Assembly (NCBI RefSeq): GCF_042652645.1
Contig: NZ_JBHSGU010000029.1
Span: 124,001-188,000, forward strand
From: Glaciecola siphonariae
GTDB lineage: Bacteria > Pseudomonadota > Gammaproteobacteria > Enterobacterales > Alteromonadaceae
Direction of reading: 5' to 3'
Length of the DNA stretch: 64,000 nucleotides
The notes under the pieces were generated by a model. That model was not told the DNA's origin and did no database searches. It saw nothing but the letters and a program-made list of their open reading frames with translations. Positions 54,402 to 63,608 of this stretch are shown here, piece by piece. A program made the translations under genes and the position numbers. Numbering within the stretch: the stretch's first letter is position 1; every line of letters begins with the position of its first letter.

Positions 54402-55721
54402 TTAAAAAAATGTTTCAATGGTTTTCCTTACCACAAAGTCTTCGTCAATCAGCGCAATGTAGCGCCATTTGTCCATAGTTAAGCATGGATGCGAGGTTGA
54501 AAAACATACCATATCACCCGGCGCCAACGATAAAGTCGTGTCAAAAGATATCATGCAATGCTGATCCATGACCTTGATTACCTCGCAATGCTGGTCTATG
54601 CGCGTGGGTCTTAATGCTAAACAGTCGCTTGTTGGACGGTACACCCATTCGGGTTTTGGAAAACCAGCATCAAATGCAAAGTCTCGCTTTCCGGCACCTA
54701 CAATCGCGAAACCTGATTCTGGAACAGAGTGAACATAAGCCCATACCGTTAAGCTCGATACCAAATCGCCTTTTAAGTCACATGCTATCTGACTGCGCCC
54801 TAGCACCTGATTTTGCGCATCCTGATAAATGCCTTTGTCATGAATTAAATAACACCCCGGGCGAATAATCGCGGTAAGGTCAATCCCCTGCAGAGCTGGA
54901 CTAGACACAATAATGTCACTCACCAAATCGTACCAAGCGGAGCCGGCACCGGTTAATATTGGCTCGGTTAAGCTGAAGTGTTTGCTGTGATAAAGCCTTG
55001 CAAATAACGCACAAATACGCTCTACAAAATCACTCACCATCGCCTGTGCATTTTCACTGTGGATCACGCCCTCATAGAAGCTCAGACCACTAAGTTTCAG
55101 CCTTGGATATAAGCGAATTGCTTCAAGCAGCGGAGTAATATTATCGGCATCACGCCAGCCGCATCGACCATGCTCAACGCCCACCTCGATTAAAATATTT
55201 AAATCAAGGTTACGTTGGGTAAAAAACTCCCCCAATGCATGAATGTTTTGCACCGAATCTACAAAACAGTAAAAATCTAATTCGCCGGTTGCGAGCAGCT
55301 CTGCAATAGCGTTCATGTGGTATTTACCCACTAACTGATTGGCCATAATGATTCTTTTGATGCCATGTACAAACGCATTGTGTACTTGGGCAACCGTGGC
55401 CAGACTAATACCCCAGCAGCCCTGTTCTAATTGCTGATGAAACAATGTGGGCGCCATTGTTGTTTTGCCGTGAGGCGCAAGCTTTACCTTAGCTTTTTCG
55501 CTGAATGCCTGCATCCATCTTGCGTTGCTGTTTAGGTCTTTAATATTGAGCACCGCAATAGGCAGGCTTACTTCTTCTTTTAGCAAATGCCATCCATCGG
55601 TGCTGAGCACATCCTTACAGCCCGCCCCCTTCTCAAAAATCTCAAGACTTCGGGCCTCGTAAAAACTGGTGTCTGACTGACTATCTGCCAAAGCAAACCT
55701 CTTTGAATCAAATATAGGCAA
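54402..55721 (-). CDS. DSD1/D-threonine-aldolase-like PLP enzyme, candidate D-glucosaminate deaminase
   Basis: This is a fold-type III PLP enzyme of the D-serine dehydratase / D-threonine aldolase family. The 439-residue product has the PLP lysine Lys86 in LAPHGKTTMAP, an LSFYEGVIH-type alanine racemase barrel and the C-terminal metal motif STSHPCLTMDKW, where His and Cys bind zinc. Known members use D-serine, D-threonine or D-glucosaminate. Together with the adjacent deacylase and RidA, deamination of D-glucosaminate is the best-fitting substrate here, by inference. It heads the six-gene operon. Confidence 0.87.
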   Translation of the reverse strand: MPIFDSKRFALADSQSDTSFYEARSLEIFEKGAGCKDVLSTDGWHLLKEEVSLPIAVLNIKDLNSNARWMQAFSEKAKVKLAPHGKTTMAPTLFHQQLEQGCWGISLATVAQVHNAFVHGIKRIIMANQLVGKYHMNAIAELLATGELDFYCFVDSVQNIHALGEFFTQRNLDLNILIEVGVEHGRCGWRDADNITPLLEAIRLYPRLKLSGLSFYEGVIHSENAQAMVSDFVERICALFARLYHSKHFSLTEPILTGAGSAWYDLVSDIIVSSPALQGIDLTAIIRPGCYLIHDKGIYQDAQNQVLGRSQIACDLKGDLVSSLTVWAYVHSVPESGFAIVGAGKRDFAFDAGFPKPEWVYRPTSDCLALRPTRIDQHCEVIKVMDQHCMISFDTTLSLAPGDMVCFSTSHPCLTMDKWRYIALIDEDFVVRKTIETFF

Positions 55722-56122
55722 AATTGCCCATGCTTGTAATAAAATTGTGAAAAAATTAAAAAATAAGTTGAATTACACATGAGCATAATGTTAAAAAGTA
55801 ACAAGTTCAACAATATAAATTTGTTATTTAGTAACTTATACATTTTGTTTTAGACGGTTAATTATTACTCGCTGGCATAGTCAGATATCAAGTCAACATT
55901 ACAAAAGCGTGAGCTGCTAATCCTCAATAAACCAAGGCGCGGTCTTTCTTACATCGGTAAAAAGAAATGACATAAGCGTTTATTTTTGTAGAACTAATGA
56001 CAACGCTGTCAAGCAAAACTAAGTAGTGTTTATACAATTAAAAATGTGCTTCCAGCGTTATAAGCAGCCAAAACTGAGGTGAAACTAGGCACCCGGTTTA
56101 TGCAACATACTGAGGGATAAAT
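55722..56122. other. Divergent control region between the operon and the TonB receptor
   Basis: About 400 bases with no gene. It contains an A/T-rich part near 55741-55860 with an inverted repeat TAACAA/TTGTTA (55799-55826), and a palindrome TGACA-ACGC-TGTCA with flanking bases at 55996-56013. The palindrome is listed separately. The region must hold the promoters of both gene groups. Confidence 0.6.
55996..56013. promoter_or_regulatory. LacI-type operator-like palindrome
   Basis: AATGACAACGCTGTCAAG has arms TGACA and TGTCA around ACGC, with a central CG typical of LacI-family operators. It resembles the NagR-type sites I recall for chitin and GlcNAc genes in Alteromonadales. A half site AATGACA lies 30 bases upstream (55966). 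The palindrome lies just upstream of a TATACA (56031-56036) that could be the receptor's -10. No LacI gene is in the window. Confidence 0.5.
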
Positions 56123-59100
56123 ATGTCTATTGCATTTAAGAAAAAACGCCTCGTTATTGCCGTCTCAACAGCAATGTCGTGTGCCTTGTCGCATCCAGTG
56201 TTAGCGCAACAAGCCGCTCCTGAGCAGCAAACCGCGGAGGCGTCTACAGAAATCATTGAGGTTCAGGGAATTCGAAATAGTATTCAAGCGGCTCAAGACC
56301 TAAAACGCTACGCCGACACCGTTAAAGATGTGATCACCGCCTCAGACATAGGCGCCCTTCCAGATCGCTCAGTAACTGAAGCATTGCAGCGTGTGCCTGG
56401 TGTAACCATTGAACGTTTCGCCGCTTCGGATGATCCCAAACACTATGCCGATGAAGGTACAAGCGTATTAGTACGTGGCTTAGACCGAGTTCGCAGTGAA
56501 ATTAACGGGCGCGAGTCGTTCAGCGCAAACCCATATGGAGGTCTTAGCTACGAAGACTTTCCCGCGGAATTACTCGGCGCCGTTGAAGTGGTAAAAAACC
56601 AAACGGCTGACTTAATTTCAGGCGGCATAGCAGGTACCGTCAATCTCATTACCCGCAAGCCTTTTGACTCAGACGAGCAACTCATCGCTGTAAGCGCACA
56701 AGCAAATTATGGCGACTACAGAGAAGAGGTCACGCCCTCTTTCAGCGCCTTGTTTTCAGATAATTGGGATACCGATTCTGGTAAGTTCGGTGTGTTGGTC
56801 GCTGGCTCTGTGTCTGAGTTTAAAACGCGCGGAGATGGATTCGGTCTTGGGAATTTTCATAGTCGCGGGCCGGTTGACACCTTTTCATACGACCAGTGGG
56901 GTACGCCCAGCCCTGGCGTAATCGCTGGTTTTTATTCTAATCCGTGCATACCCGGCGCGGCAGATTGGCGCGCATGTGGCGCAGGTTTTGAAGATACAGT
57001 GCAATATTCTGAGGCTGACCAAGCCGCTTATGTACCAGAGTTTGAAGGCGAAGCTTTAGAAGGACAACCTGAGGGTGTTACCTACTTTGCACCGGCTAGC
57101 TACACTATGTCGTCAGCAGAAAACGACCGTAAACGAACCGGCTTTACGGCTGCATTGCAGTGGCAAAGTAATGATGAAAAAATCACCGCTAGTCTTGAAC
57201 ACATCAACTCAAAGGCGTCTCTTGAATGGCGTGAATACGTCATTGCCTCTGGCGACCGCGGTTTTTTACCTTACGCTCCTAATGCGATTCAGTGGTTTGA
57301 CGAAGCAGACGAAGGCAGGCCACTCACGGTTGACGAGGGTGGATATTTGACCTCAGGTGTGGGGCGTTCGAACGAACCTGAATTGCCTTTACAATTTCGG
57401 TCTCGCTATAATTTTAATGAAAGCACGGTTGAAGATACTTCTGTTAACGTCAAGTTTAAAGTGACCGACCGCTTAACACTGTTTGCGGATTATCAGCACG
57501 TCGATTCAGAACAGATTGTTCATAACAACTCTGTGACCTCGCGTATAAATGGAAACCAAACCGCCGAAAACGCACCGTTCTTTTTAGATTTAAGAGGGTC
57601 ATCACCATCGCTTGAATTCTTAAATAGCAATACCTCGATGCCGCCCGACGTTGAACCGAATACCAATCCTATTTTGCGCATTTCTAATGGTATGCAGCAA
57701 GAAGAGCACAATGAAGCAAGCGCAGATACGTATCAACTAGACTTAGAATACGAACTTGATGGCATGTTTAGTGAAATCAAAGCCGGTCTTTACTATTCTG
57801 AAAAAGAACTTACCGTGCGCAACACCGAATATGAGGGCTGGCAAGCGCTCGGCACTCCATGGATGGCGCAAGCCTCGTATAACGCATCTCCTCAGGTAGT
57901 GCCAGAGCTATATGATCGTATTAGCTTTGCCGATCACTACAATGGCAATACGCTTATTGGCGCCAACACCAGCTTTTTGTTTCCGCGTATGGATTTAGCT
58001 CAAAACTATGTGCAAACACTGCGCGACAGTTGTGGTACGTGGAATGCTCTTGGCAACGCTATGGACGGAAGCGGCGCCTGCGCGCTGCCCTATGAAGACT
58101 TATCAGATAGAGTGTTCAGTCATTTTGCTCCGCGCCATATCAGTTCGAGCAACACTGAGCGAACAGAAGCCTATATAAGAGCCGATTTTTCTACCGACGA
58201 TTACGGTGTCTACATTACCGGTAATATTGGTCTTCGCTATGTAAATTATCAGTTGGAGTCTACGGGTGGGATCAACTTGCCAGCCACCGCAAGACGAGGC
58301 ACAGACGAGACCGGTTCGCTGTATCAGGTTATGCTAAACCAGTATCCGAGCATTTTTAACCTGGCCTCCGGAGAAACCTTTGCCAGCACTATTGACGGCA
58401 CCGATTATGATACTGTGCTGCCTAGCCTGAACCTGAACTTTGGCGTGACCGATGACGTGGTCATTAGATTTGGTGCTTCCAAAGGACTTTATTTCCCTAG
58501 TCTGATTGATTCAGCCAATAAAATGATTGTGAACTTAGATTACGAAGAAGTCTTGCTCAACCCTGAAGAGGGTAAAGACGAGGCAAGCAATCCAACCGTA
58601 GACCTGCGTAATATTGAAATTAGCGCAAACGCTCGAAATGCATTTTTAGAGCCTGAAGAGTCGGTTAATTTAGACTTAACGGCAGAGTGGTATTTTGCAG
58701 AAGTCGGCTCACTCACGTTTGGATTATTCCATAAAAAACTATCCAACATTATTCGAAATCAGCCCTTTATGACAGAACTTGAGGTTGACGATACCGTGTA
58801 TCCGGTTTCAGCTTATGGGCCAGATAACACTGGCTCCGGAACGATTCGCGGCTTTGAGATTGCTTACACTCAATTTTACGATATGTTGCCGGGTATTTGG
58901 AGCGGCTTAGGCTTACAGTTCAACTACACCTATATTGACCAGAACGGACTAGAAGACCCCAACACTAACCCCACCCGACAAATTCAATTTAACGGAGCGG
59001 GTGTGCCCATTAGTGATAACCGAAATACCTTCCGTCAGTTCACCGGCTTGCCACTTCAGGGCTATTCTGACCAGAACGTGAATATTGTAGGGATGTACGA

Positions 59101-59389
59101 AAAAGATGATATTTCATTTCGCTTAGCCTACACATGGCGCTCAGAATATTTGCTCACCTTACGCGAATCTGAAGAATTTGTGCCCGCCTATTCCAAGGCC
59201 CAAGGCATGATGGACGCAAGCCTGTTTTACAATATCAACGAAAACCTCAAAGTAGGTTTACAAGTTAGTAATGTATTGGCAACCGATACTGAGACACAGT
59301 ATCAACAGAATCAAGAAGGTACCAAAACAGATGCCTTTACATTTACCACCGACCGTCGTTATGCCCTGACAGTGCGGGCCACTTTCTAA
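56123..59389 (+). CDS. TonB-dependent receptor
   Basis: This is an outer-membrane active-transport receptor. The 1088-residue product has a signal peptide (ending about VLAQQ), a TonB-box-like EIIEVQGIRNS near residue 42, a plug domain including VTASDIGALPDRSVTEAL-like sequence, and a C-terminal barrel ending in an aromatic residue (ATF). It is of the long family common in Alteromonadales and Caulobacter oligosaccharide loci. The ligand is probably a chito-oligosaccharide in view of the divergent operon. It is followed by a strong terminator before the halogenase genes. Confidence 0.94.
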   Translation: MSIAFKKKRLVIAVSTAMSCALSHPVLAQQAAPEQQTAEASTEIIEVQGIRNSIQAAQDLKRYADTVKDVITASDIGALPDRSVTEALQRVPGVTIERFAASDDPKHYADEGTSVLVRGLDRVRSEINGRESFSANPYGGLSYEDFPAELLGAVEVVKNQTADLISGGIAGTVNLITRKPFDSDEQLIAVSAQANYGDYREEVTPSFSALFSDNWDTDSGKFGVLVAGSVSEFKTRGDGFGLGNFHSRGPVDTFSYDQWGTPSPGVIAGFYSNPCIPGAADWRACGAGFEDTVQYSEADQAAYVPEFEGEALEGQPEGVTYFAPASYTMSSAENDRKRTGFTAALQWQSNDEKITASLEHINSKASLEWREYVIASGDRGFLPYAPNAIQWFDEADEGRPLTVDEGGYLTSGVGRSNEPELPLQFRSRYNFNESTVEDTSVNVKFKVTDRLTLFADYQHVDSEQIVHNNSVTSRINGNQTAENAPFFLDLRGSSPSLEFLNSNTSMPPDVEPNTNPILRISNGMQQEEHNEASADTYQLDLEYELDGMFSEIKAGLYYSEKELTVRNTEYEGWQALGTPWMAQASYNASPQVVPELYDRISFADHYNGNTLIGANTSFLFPRMDLAQNYVQTLRDSCGTWNALGNAMDGSGACALPYEDLSDRVFSHFAPRHISSSNTERTEAYIRADFSTDDYGVYITGNIGLRYVNYQLESTGGINLPATARRGTDETGSLYQVMLNQYPSIFNLASGETFASTIDGTDYDTVLPSLNLNFGVTDDVVIRFGASKGLYFPSLIDSANKMIVNLDYEEVLLNPEEGKDEASNPTVDLRNIEISANARNAFLEPEESVNLDLTAEWYFAEVGSLTFGLFHKKLSNIIRNQPFMTELEVDDTVYPVSAYGPDNTGSGTIRGFEIAYTQFYDMLPGIWSGLGLQFNYTYIDQNGLEDPNTNPTRQIQFNGAGVPISDNRNTFRQFTGLPLQGYSDQNVNIVGMYEKDDISFRLAYTWRSEYLLTLRESEEFVPAYSKAQGMMDASLFYNINENLKVGLQVSNVLATDTETQYQQNQEGTKTDAFTFTTDRRYALTVRATF

Positions 59390-59417
59390 TCGTTAAGTTA
59401 TTTAGAAGTGGTAACAT

Positions 59418-59451
59418 AAACTGCGCAGTAGCAATGCTGCGCAGTTTCTTT
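59418..59451 (+). terminator. Strong Rho-independent terminator after the TonB receptor
   Basis: AAACTGCGCAG (59418-59428) and CTGCGCAGTTT (59437-59447) form a perfect 11-bp stem with an 8-base loop, followed by CTTTGTTT. It lies between the receptor and the halogenase genes, so those need read-through or their own promoter in the ~70 bases that remain. Confidence 0.9.
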
Positions 59452-59520
59452 GTTTAAGCCCTTGCGAATTTGCACAAGGTTTAGGGCAACGGGTAGTGGT
59501 TAATTGAATTGAGTTTTAAG

Positions 59521-61029
59521 ATGCAAAATTCTCTACGGTCGATTTGTATTGTTGGTGGTGGCACCGCCGGATGGATGGCCGCAAGCTTGCTTAGCAGTAC
59601 CCTTCGCGGCAGCAAGATAAAGCTCACGGTAGTTGAGTCACCCGACATTGCTACCATTGGTGTGGGCGAGTCTACCGTACCGTCAATTATGGATTTTGTA
59701 CAAGCCAGTCAACTGGACTTAAAATCACTCATCCAAGCCTGTGCAGCCAGTTTTAAGTTGGGTATTCGCTTTAACGAATGGACAAGCAAAGACAGCAGCT
59801 ACTTTCATCCTTTTGGCAAAATTGGCAAAGATATAAATGGCTTTGATTTTTATCAGGCATGGCTTAAGTCAATTGCCGATGGGCATCAAACTGAATGGCT
59901 CGAGCACTCTCCTAGCGCGGTTATGGCGCAAAACGCGCGTTTTATGCTAAGACCTCAAAACCCAAGGAACTGGGTTGAAGGTAGCTTTGCACATGCTTTG
60001 CATTTAGACGCGGTGCTGTTTGCTCGATATTTAAGAGACATTTGCATAAAAAGAGGCGTAAGAAGAGTAGAAGCAACCGTCAGCAAAGCCGTCGTCAGTA
60101 CAAATGCCTTCATTGAGCGCCTCGAATTACATGATTTAAGTACGATTGAAAGTGACTTCTTTATTGATTGTACTGGCTTTAGCGCACTGCTATCTGAGCA
60201 AACCTTAAAGGTGGGCTATGAAGACTGGTCGCACTACTTACCTTGCGACAGAGCAGTGACCGTGCAGAGTGAAAGCGCCGAGCAAATACCGCCCTACACA
60301 ACAGCAACCGCCCTGCCAGCTGGCTGGGCTTGGAATATCCCCCTCCAGCATCGTCAAGGCAATGGATATGTATTTTCAAGTCGTTATTGCACCGATGCGC
60401 AAGCCACAGATGCCTTACTTGAGCACATAAAAGTTAAAGCACTCAATACACCGAAAATTATTCCATTTAAAAGCGGCAAGCGAAATAAAATTTGGCATAA
60501 AAACTGTCTGGCGCTTGGACTATCAGCGGGATTTTTGGAGCCACTGGAATCGACCGCCATCCATTTGGTTTATAAAACGCTTGTTCATTTCATTAAACAC
60601 TTCCCAGACAGAGACTTTGACACGCACACCGAGCAAGTTTTTAATCAGAAAATTGATTGTGACTATGAAGAGGTGCGCGATTTTATTATTCTGCATTATT
60701 ACACTTCAAAACGTCGTGACAGTGAGTTTTGGAAATGGTGCCGCACCATGCCTATACCCGATTCCTTGCGCCGCAAGCTACTGGCCTTTGAAATAGACGG
60801 GCGCATAGACGATATGCCTGGGTGTTTTTTCACATCCGACAGTTGGTGTTCGATTTTAGAGGGGATGGGAATAAGGCCAAAAAAATATCATCCTTTGCTA
60901 GATGCTTTTAGTCGCCAAGACCTTGCCAATACCTTAAGCCAGAACATACACACAGTGCGCTCATCTGTTGCCAGCATGCCTTTTCATACTGACTTTATCA
61001 AAGCGCACTGCGCAACAAAGCTATCATGA
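59521..61029 (+). CDS. Tryptophan-halogenase-family flavoprotein 1
   Basis: Flavin-dependent halogenases chlorinate or brominate aromatic substrates. The 502-residue product has the FAD motif IVGGGTAGWMA (10-20), the catalytic lysine Lys79 in SFKLGIRF, the GWAWNIP motif (WxWxIP) near residue 270 and a FLEPLEST-type motif near residue 340. All halogenase signatures are present. Members next to TonB receptors have no proven substrate. The ATG at 59521 was chosen over a TTG at 59509. It overlaps the cupin gene by ATGA. Confidence 0.9.
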   Translation: MQNSLRSICIVGGGTAGWMAASLLSSTLRGSKIKLTVVESPDIATIGVGESTVPSIMDFVQASQLDLKSLIQACAASFKLGIRFNEWTSKDSSYFHPFGKIGKDINGFDFYQAWLKSIADGHQTEWLEHSPSAVMAQNARFMLRPQNPRNWVEGSFAHALHLDAVLFARYLRDICIKRGVRRVEATVSKAVVSTNAFIERLELHDLSTIESDFFIDCTGFSALLSEQTLKVGYEDWSHYLPCDRAVTVQSESAEQIPPYTTATALPAGWAWNIPLQHRQGNGYVFSSRYCTDAQATDALLEHIKVKALNTPKIIPFKSGKRNKIWHKNCLALGLSAGFLEPLESTAIHLVYKTLVHFIKHFPDRDFDTHTEQVFNQKIDCDYEEVRDFIILHYYTSKRRDSEFWKWCRTMPIPDSLRRKLLAFEIDGRIDDMPGCFFTSDSWCSILEGMGIRPKKYHPLLDAFSRQDLANTLSQNIHTVRSSVASMPFHTDFIKAHCATKLS

Positions 61030-62042
61030 GCGCATTTAAATCTATTGCCGAGTACGTCAATTTGCAGCCAAAGCAATTTTTCGAGTATGTTGCAAACGAA
61101 CAAAGGCCTGTTGTTATTCGTGGTTTTGCTCGTCATTGGCCAATGGTGGCGCATGCTCAAAACTCAGCAGAAGCATTTGTGCGCTATCTCGTCGGGTTTT
61201 ACCACGGGCGTAAAACCAAAATGGTCGTTGCGCCGCCGGCTGCCAACAAACGGTTTTATTACAATGAGGATATGACCGATGTAAATTATTTAAGTGGCGA
61301 GGAGCGCGTTGACCTGTTTTTAGGCAGGCTTTTGGAGCTAGTTGACGCATCTGTTTATCCGGCTATTGCAATGCAAAGCACGCTCATTAACGATATTTTA
61401 CCCGGATTAACAGACGACAACCCTTGTACGTTTTTCAAAGATACGCCGCCGCGATTATGGGTGGGCAACGAAGGTGTCGTAAACACCCATTTCGATGGGT
61501 CGGACAATATGGCGTGTGTCGTTGCCGGTAGAAGACGATTTGTGCTTTTTCCTCCCAGCGAAAGTGCGCACCTTTATCCAGGTCCGCTTAATTTTACACC
61601 AGCCGGTGCGCCCACTAGTTTAGTTGACTTAAACGCGCCTGACTTTGAAAAGTACCCCTTATTTAAGCACGCACTCGCAAACGCATACAGCGCAGAACTT
61701 GGCCCAGGCGATGCTATATTTATCCCAATGTTATGGTGGCACCATGTTGAATCATTAGACAAAGTAAATGCATTGGTAAATTACTGGTGGAACGGTTCAT
61801 CTGCGCCCAATGCAAGCCCGCCAAGTGCTATCGACAGTTTAAACATAGCATTACTGGCGATGCGCGACCTAAGCCCTAAACAGCGTGAAGCATGGCGTTA
61901 TTTATTTGATCATTACCTATTTAAACAAGGCGTTGACCCAGCATCCTATATACCTGAGCATCAACTGCATGTATTGGGTCAAATGTCACCTGAATACATC
62001 GCCGCCGTAAAGGCATATTTTGTGCGAAAGTGGCAACAATAA
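61026..62042 (+). CDS. Cupin/JmjC-like Fe(II)/2-oxoglutarate-type protein
   Basis: The 338-residue product resembles cupin_8/JmjC-type oxygenases. It starts with a region containing VVIRGFARHWPMVA and has the metal pattern HFDGSDN (HxD) and a distal histidine in WWHHVES, with FVLFPP between. Such proteins hydroxylate proteins or small molecules. The substrate is unknown. The start overlaps the halogenase 1 stop (ATGA) and halogenase 2 follows 55 bases later, so it is embedded in that operon. Confidence 0.85.
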   Translation: MSAFKSIAEYVNLQPKQFFEYVANEQRPVVIRGFARHWPMVAHAQNSAEAFVRYLVGFYHGRKTKMVVAPPAANKRFYYNEDMTDVNYLSGEERVDLFLGRLLELVDASVYPAIAMQSTLINDILPGLTDDNPCTFFKDTPPRLWVGNEGVVNTHFDGSDNMACVVAGRRRFVLFPPSESAHLYPGPLNFTPAGAPTSLVDLNAPDFEKYPLFKHALANAYSAELGPGDAIFIPMLWWHHVESLDKVNALVNYWWNGSSAPNASPPSAIDSLNIALLAMRDLSPKQREAWRYLFDHYLFKQGVDPASYIPEHQLHVLGQMSPEYIAAVKAYFVRKWQQ

Positions 62043-62097
62043 AAAGCGGCAACAATAGGCTGGCCCATTCAGCAAAGACGAATAAAAAGAAATTACT

Positions 62098-63606
62098 ATG
62101 ATACATGAGCAAAGCAAACCCAAAAAAATCGTAATTGTTGGCGGCGGCACAGCCGGATGGATGGCGGCAAATCTACTGGCATCTACATGGCGAGAAATAG
62201 ACATTTGCTTAGTGGAATCAAAACAAATTGGCATTATCGGAGTGGGTGAAGGTAGCACTCCTCATCTCAAACTATTTTTTGACAGCATTGGCCTTGAGGA
62301 TGCTCAGTGGATGCCTAAGTGCAATGCCACTTACAAAGTGGGTATCACCTTCGACAAATGGTCGACCAAACCGGGGTTTGGCGCTTATTTTCATCCCTTT
62401 GCGGCGCAAACGGATGACATCTTCACCCTGCCGCTATTTTACAAAAATATTCAAGCACGCAAACACGGCTATGATGTAAACCCCCATCCTGATCATTATT
62501 TTTTGCAAAGCTATTTATCACGACAAAACCGTGCCCCTTTAGCCGCTGAGTCTTTCCCCTTTGGAATGGCATATGGCTATCATTTTGATTCGGCATTACT
62601 TGGCAACTTTCTAGCAGATTACGCTACTGCAAAAGGTGTAAGCAGAATATTTGGCGAAGTTGAAGATGTTCTGTTATCGCAACAAGGCTGCATCGAAAAA
62701 GTCATACTTAATGATGGTCAACACATAGCAGCTGACTTTTTTATAGACTGCACCGGCTTCGACTCGCTATTGATGCAAAAAACACTCAAACAGCAGTTTA
62801 AAAGCTTTAAAGACACTCTATTTAACGACGCTGCGGTGGTTTTACCTACTTCTATTGCTAGTGTGCTGCCAGTGGAGACAAAAGCGACTGCACTTTCTAA
62901 CGGTTGGGCTTGGAACATCCCGCTGCTTAACCGTTTTGGGAATGGCTATGTTTATAGTCGCGACTATATTGATGCAAACCAGGCTGAAAGCGAACTGCGG
63001 CAGCATTTAGATATGAGCGATAGCAACACAGAAGCTCGCCACCTCTCAATGAAGGTGGGTCGCCTAGAAAAGCACTGGCACAAAAACTGTCTGGCGGTGG
63101 GCTTATCACAAGGTTTTATCGAGCCCTTAGAAGCGACCGCCATTGCGCTATCGTTTAATACCATCGCGCAATTTATTCAGCTATACCAACGAGGCAATTT
63201 CAGCAATCAATTTGAAGATGCGTTCAACCTCGAGATTAATTCAAAATTTGACGGCATCAAAGATTATGTCGTTTGCCACTATAAAGCGAACCAAAGAAGC
63301 GATACGGATTACTGGCGCGATAATGCGTCGAACACTAAAATATCTGACAATCTCAATAAAGTCTTACAACTGTGGAAGCACAGTCCTAACTTTGTTGAAG
63401 ACATGAACGCGCATAAATTGGTTGATAGCTATCAGGCGAAATCTTGGGCATGCATGCTGGCCGGTTATGGCGTGTTTCCTGAAAAACAAGCCAATACTTC
63501 AGTTGATTATTCTGCTTATCATCAAGAGATGGCAGCGCTAGATGATTTTATTCGGCGCTGTGGCATGAACTTCAAACAGCATCACGAGCAGTTAGCGTTC
63601 GCTTAA
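62098..63606 (+). CDS. Tryptophan-halogenase-family flavoprotein 2
   Basis: The 502-residue product is a paralogue of the first halogenase-like protein. It has IVGGGTAGWMAANLLAST (14-31), the lysine Lys80 in TYKVGITF, GWAWNIPLLNR (WxWxIP) near residue 267 and FIEPLEATAIAL near residue 342. The catalytic signatures are kept, so it is probably active. Two such enzymes flanking an Fe(II)-dependent-like protein are common in Alteromonadales receptor loci, with unclear function. It converges with the GGDEF gene at the window end. Confidence 0.9.
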   Translation: MIHEQSKPKKIVIVGGGTAGWMAANLLASTWREIDICLVESKQIGIIGVGEGSTPHLKLFFDSIGLEDAQWMPKCNATYKVGITFDKWSTKPGFGAYFHPFAAQTDDIFTLPLFYKNIQARKHGYDVNPHPDHYFLQSYLSRQNRAPLAAESFPFGMAYGYHFDSALLGNFLADYATAKGVSRIFGEVEDVLLSQQGCIEKVILNDGQHIAADFFIDCTGFDSLLMQKTLKQQFKSFKDTLFNDAAVVLPTSIASVLPVETKATALSNGWAWNIPLLNRFGNGYVYSRDYIDANQAESELRQHLDMSDSNTEARHLSMKVGRLEKHWHKNCLAVGLSQGFIEPLEATAIALSFNTIAQFIQLYQRGNFSNQFEDAFNLEINSKFDGIKDYVVCHYKANQRSDTDYWRDNASNTKISDNLNKVLQLWKHSPNFVEDMNAHKLVDSYQAKSWACMLAGYGVFPEKQANTSVDYSAYHQEMAALDDFIRRCGMNFKQHHEQLAFA

Positions 63607-63608
63607 CG

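Noticed and set aside
55580..55843. Minus-strand frame upstream of the DSD1-like gene
   Set aside because: Overlaps the 5' end of the DSD1-like gene in another frame and consists of A/T-rich intergenic DNA upstream.
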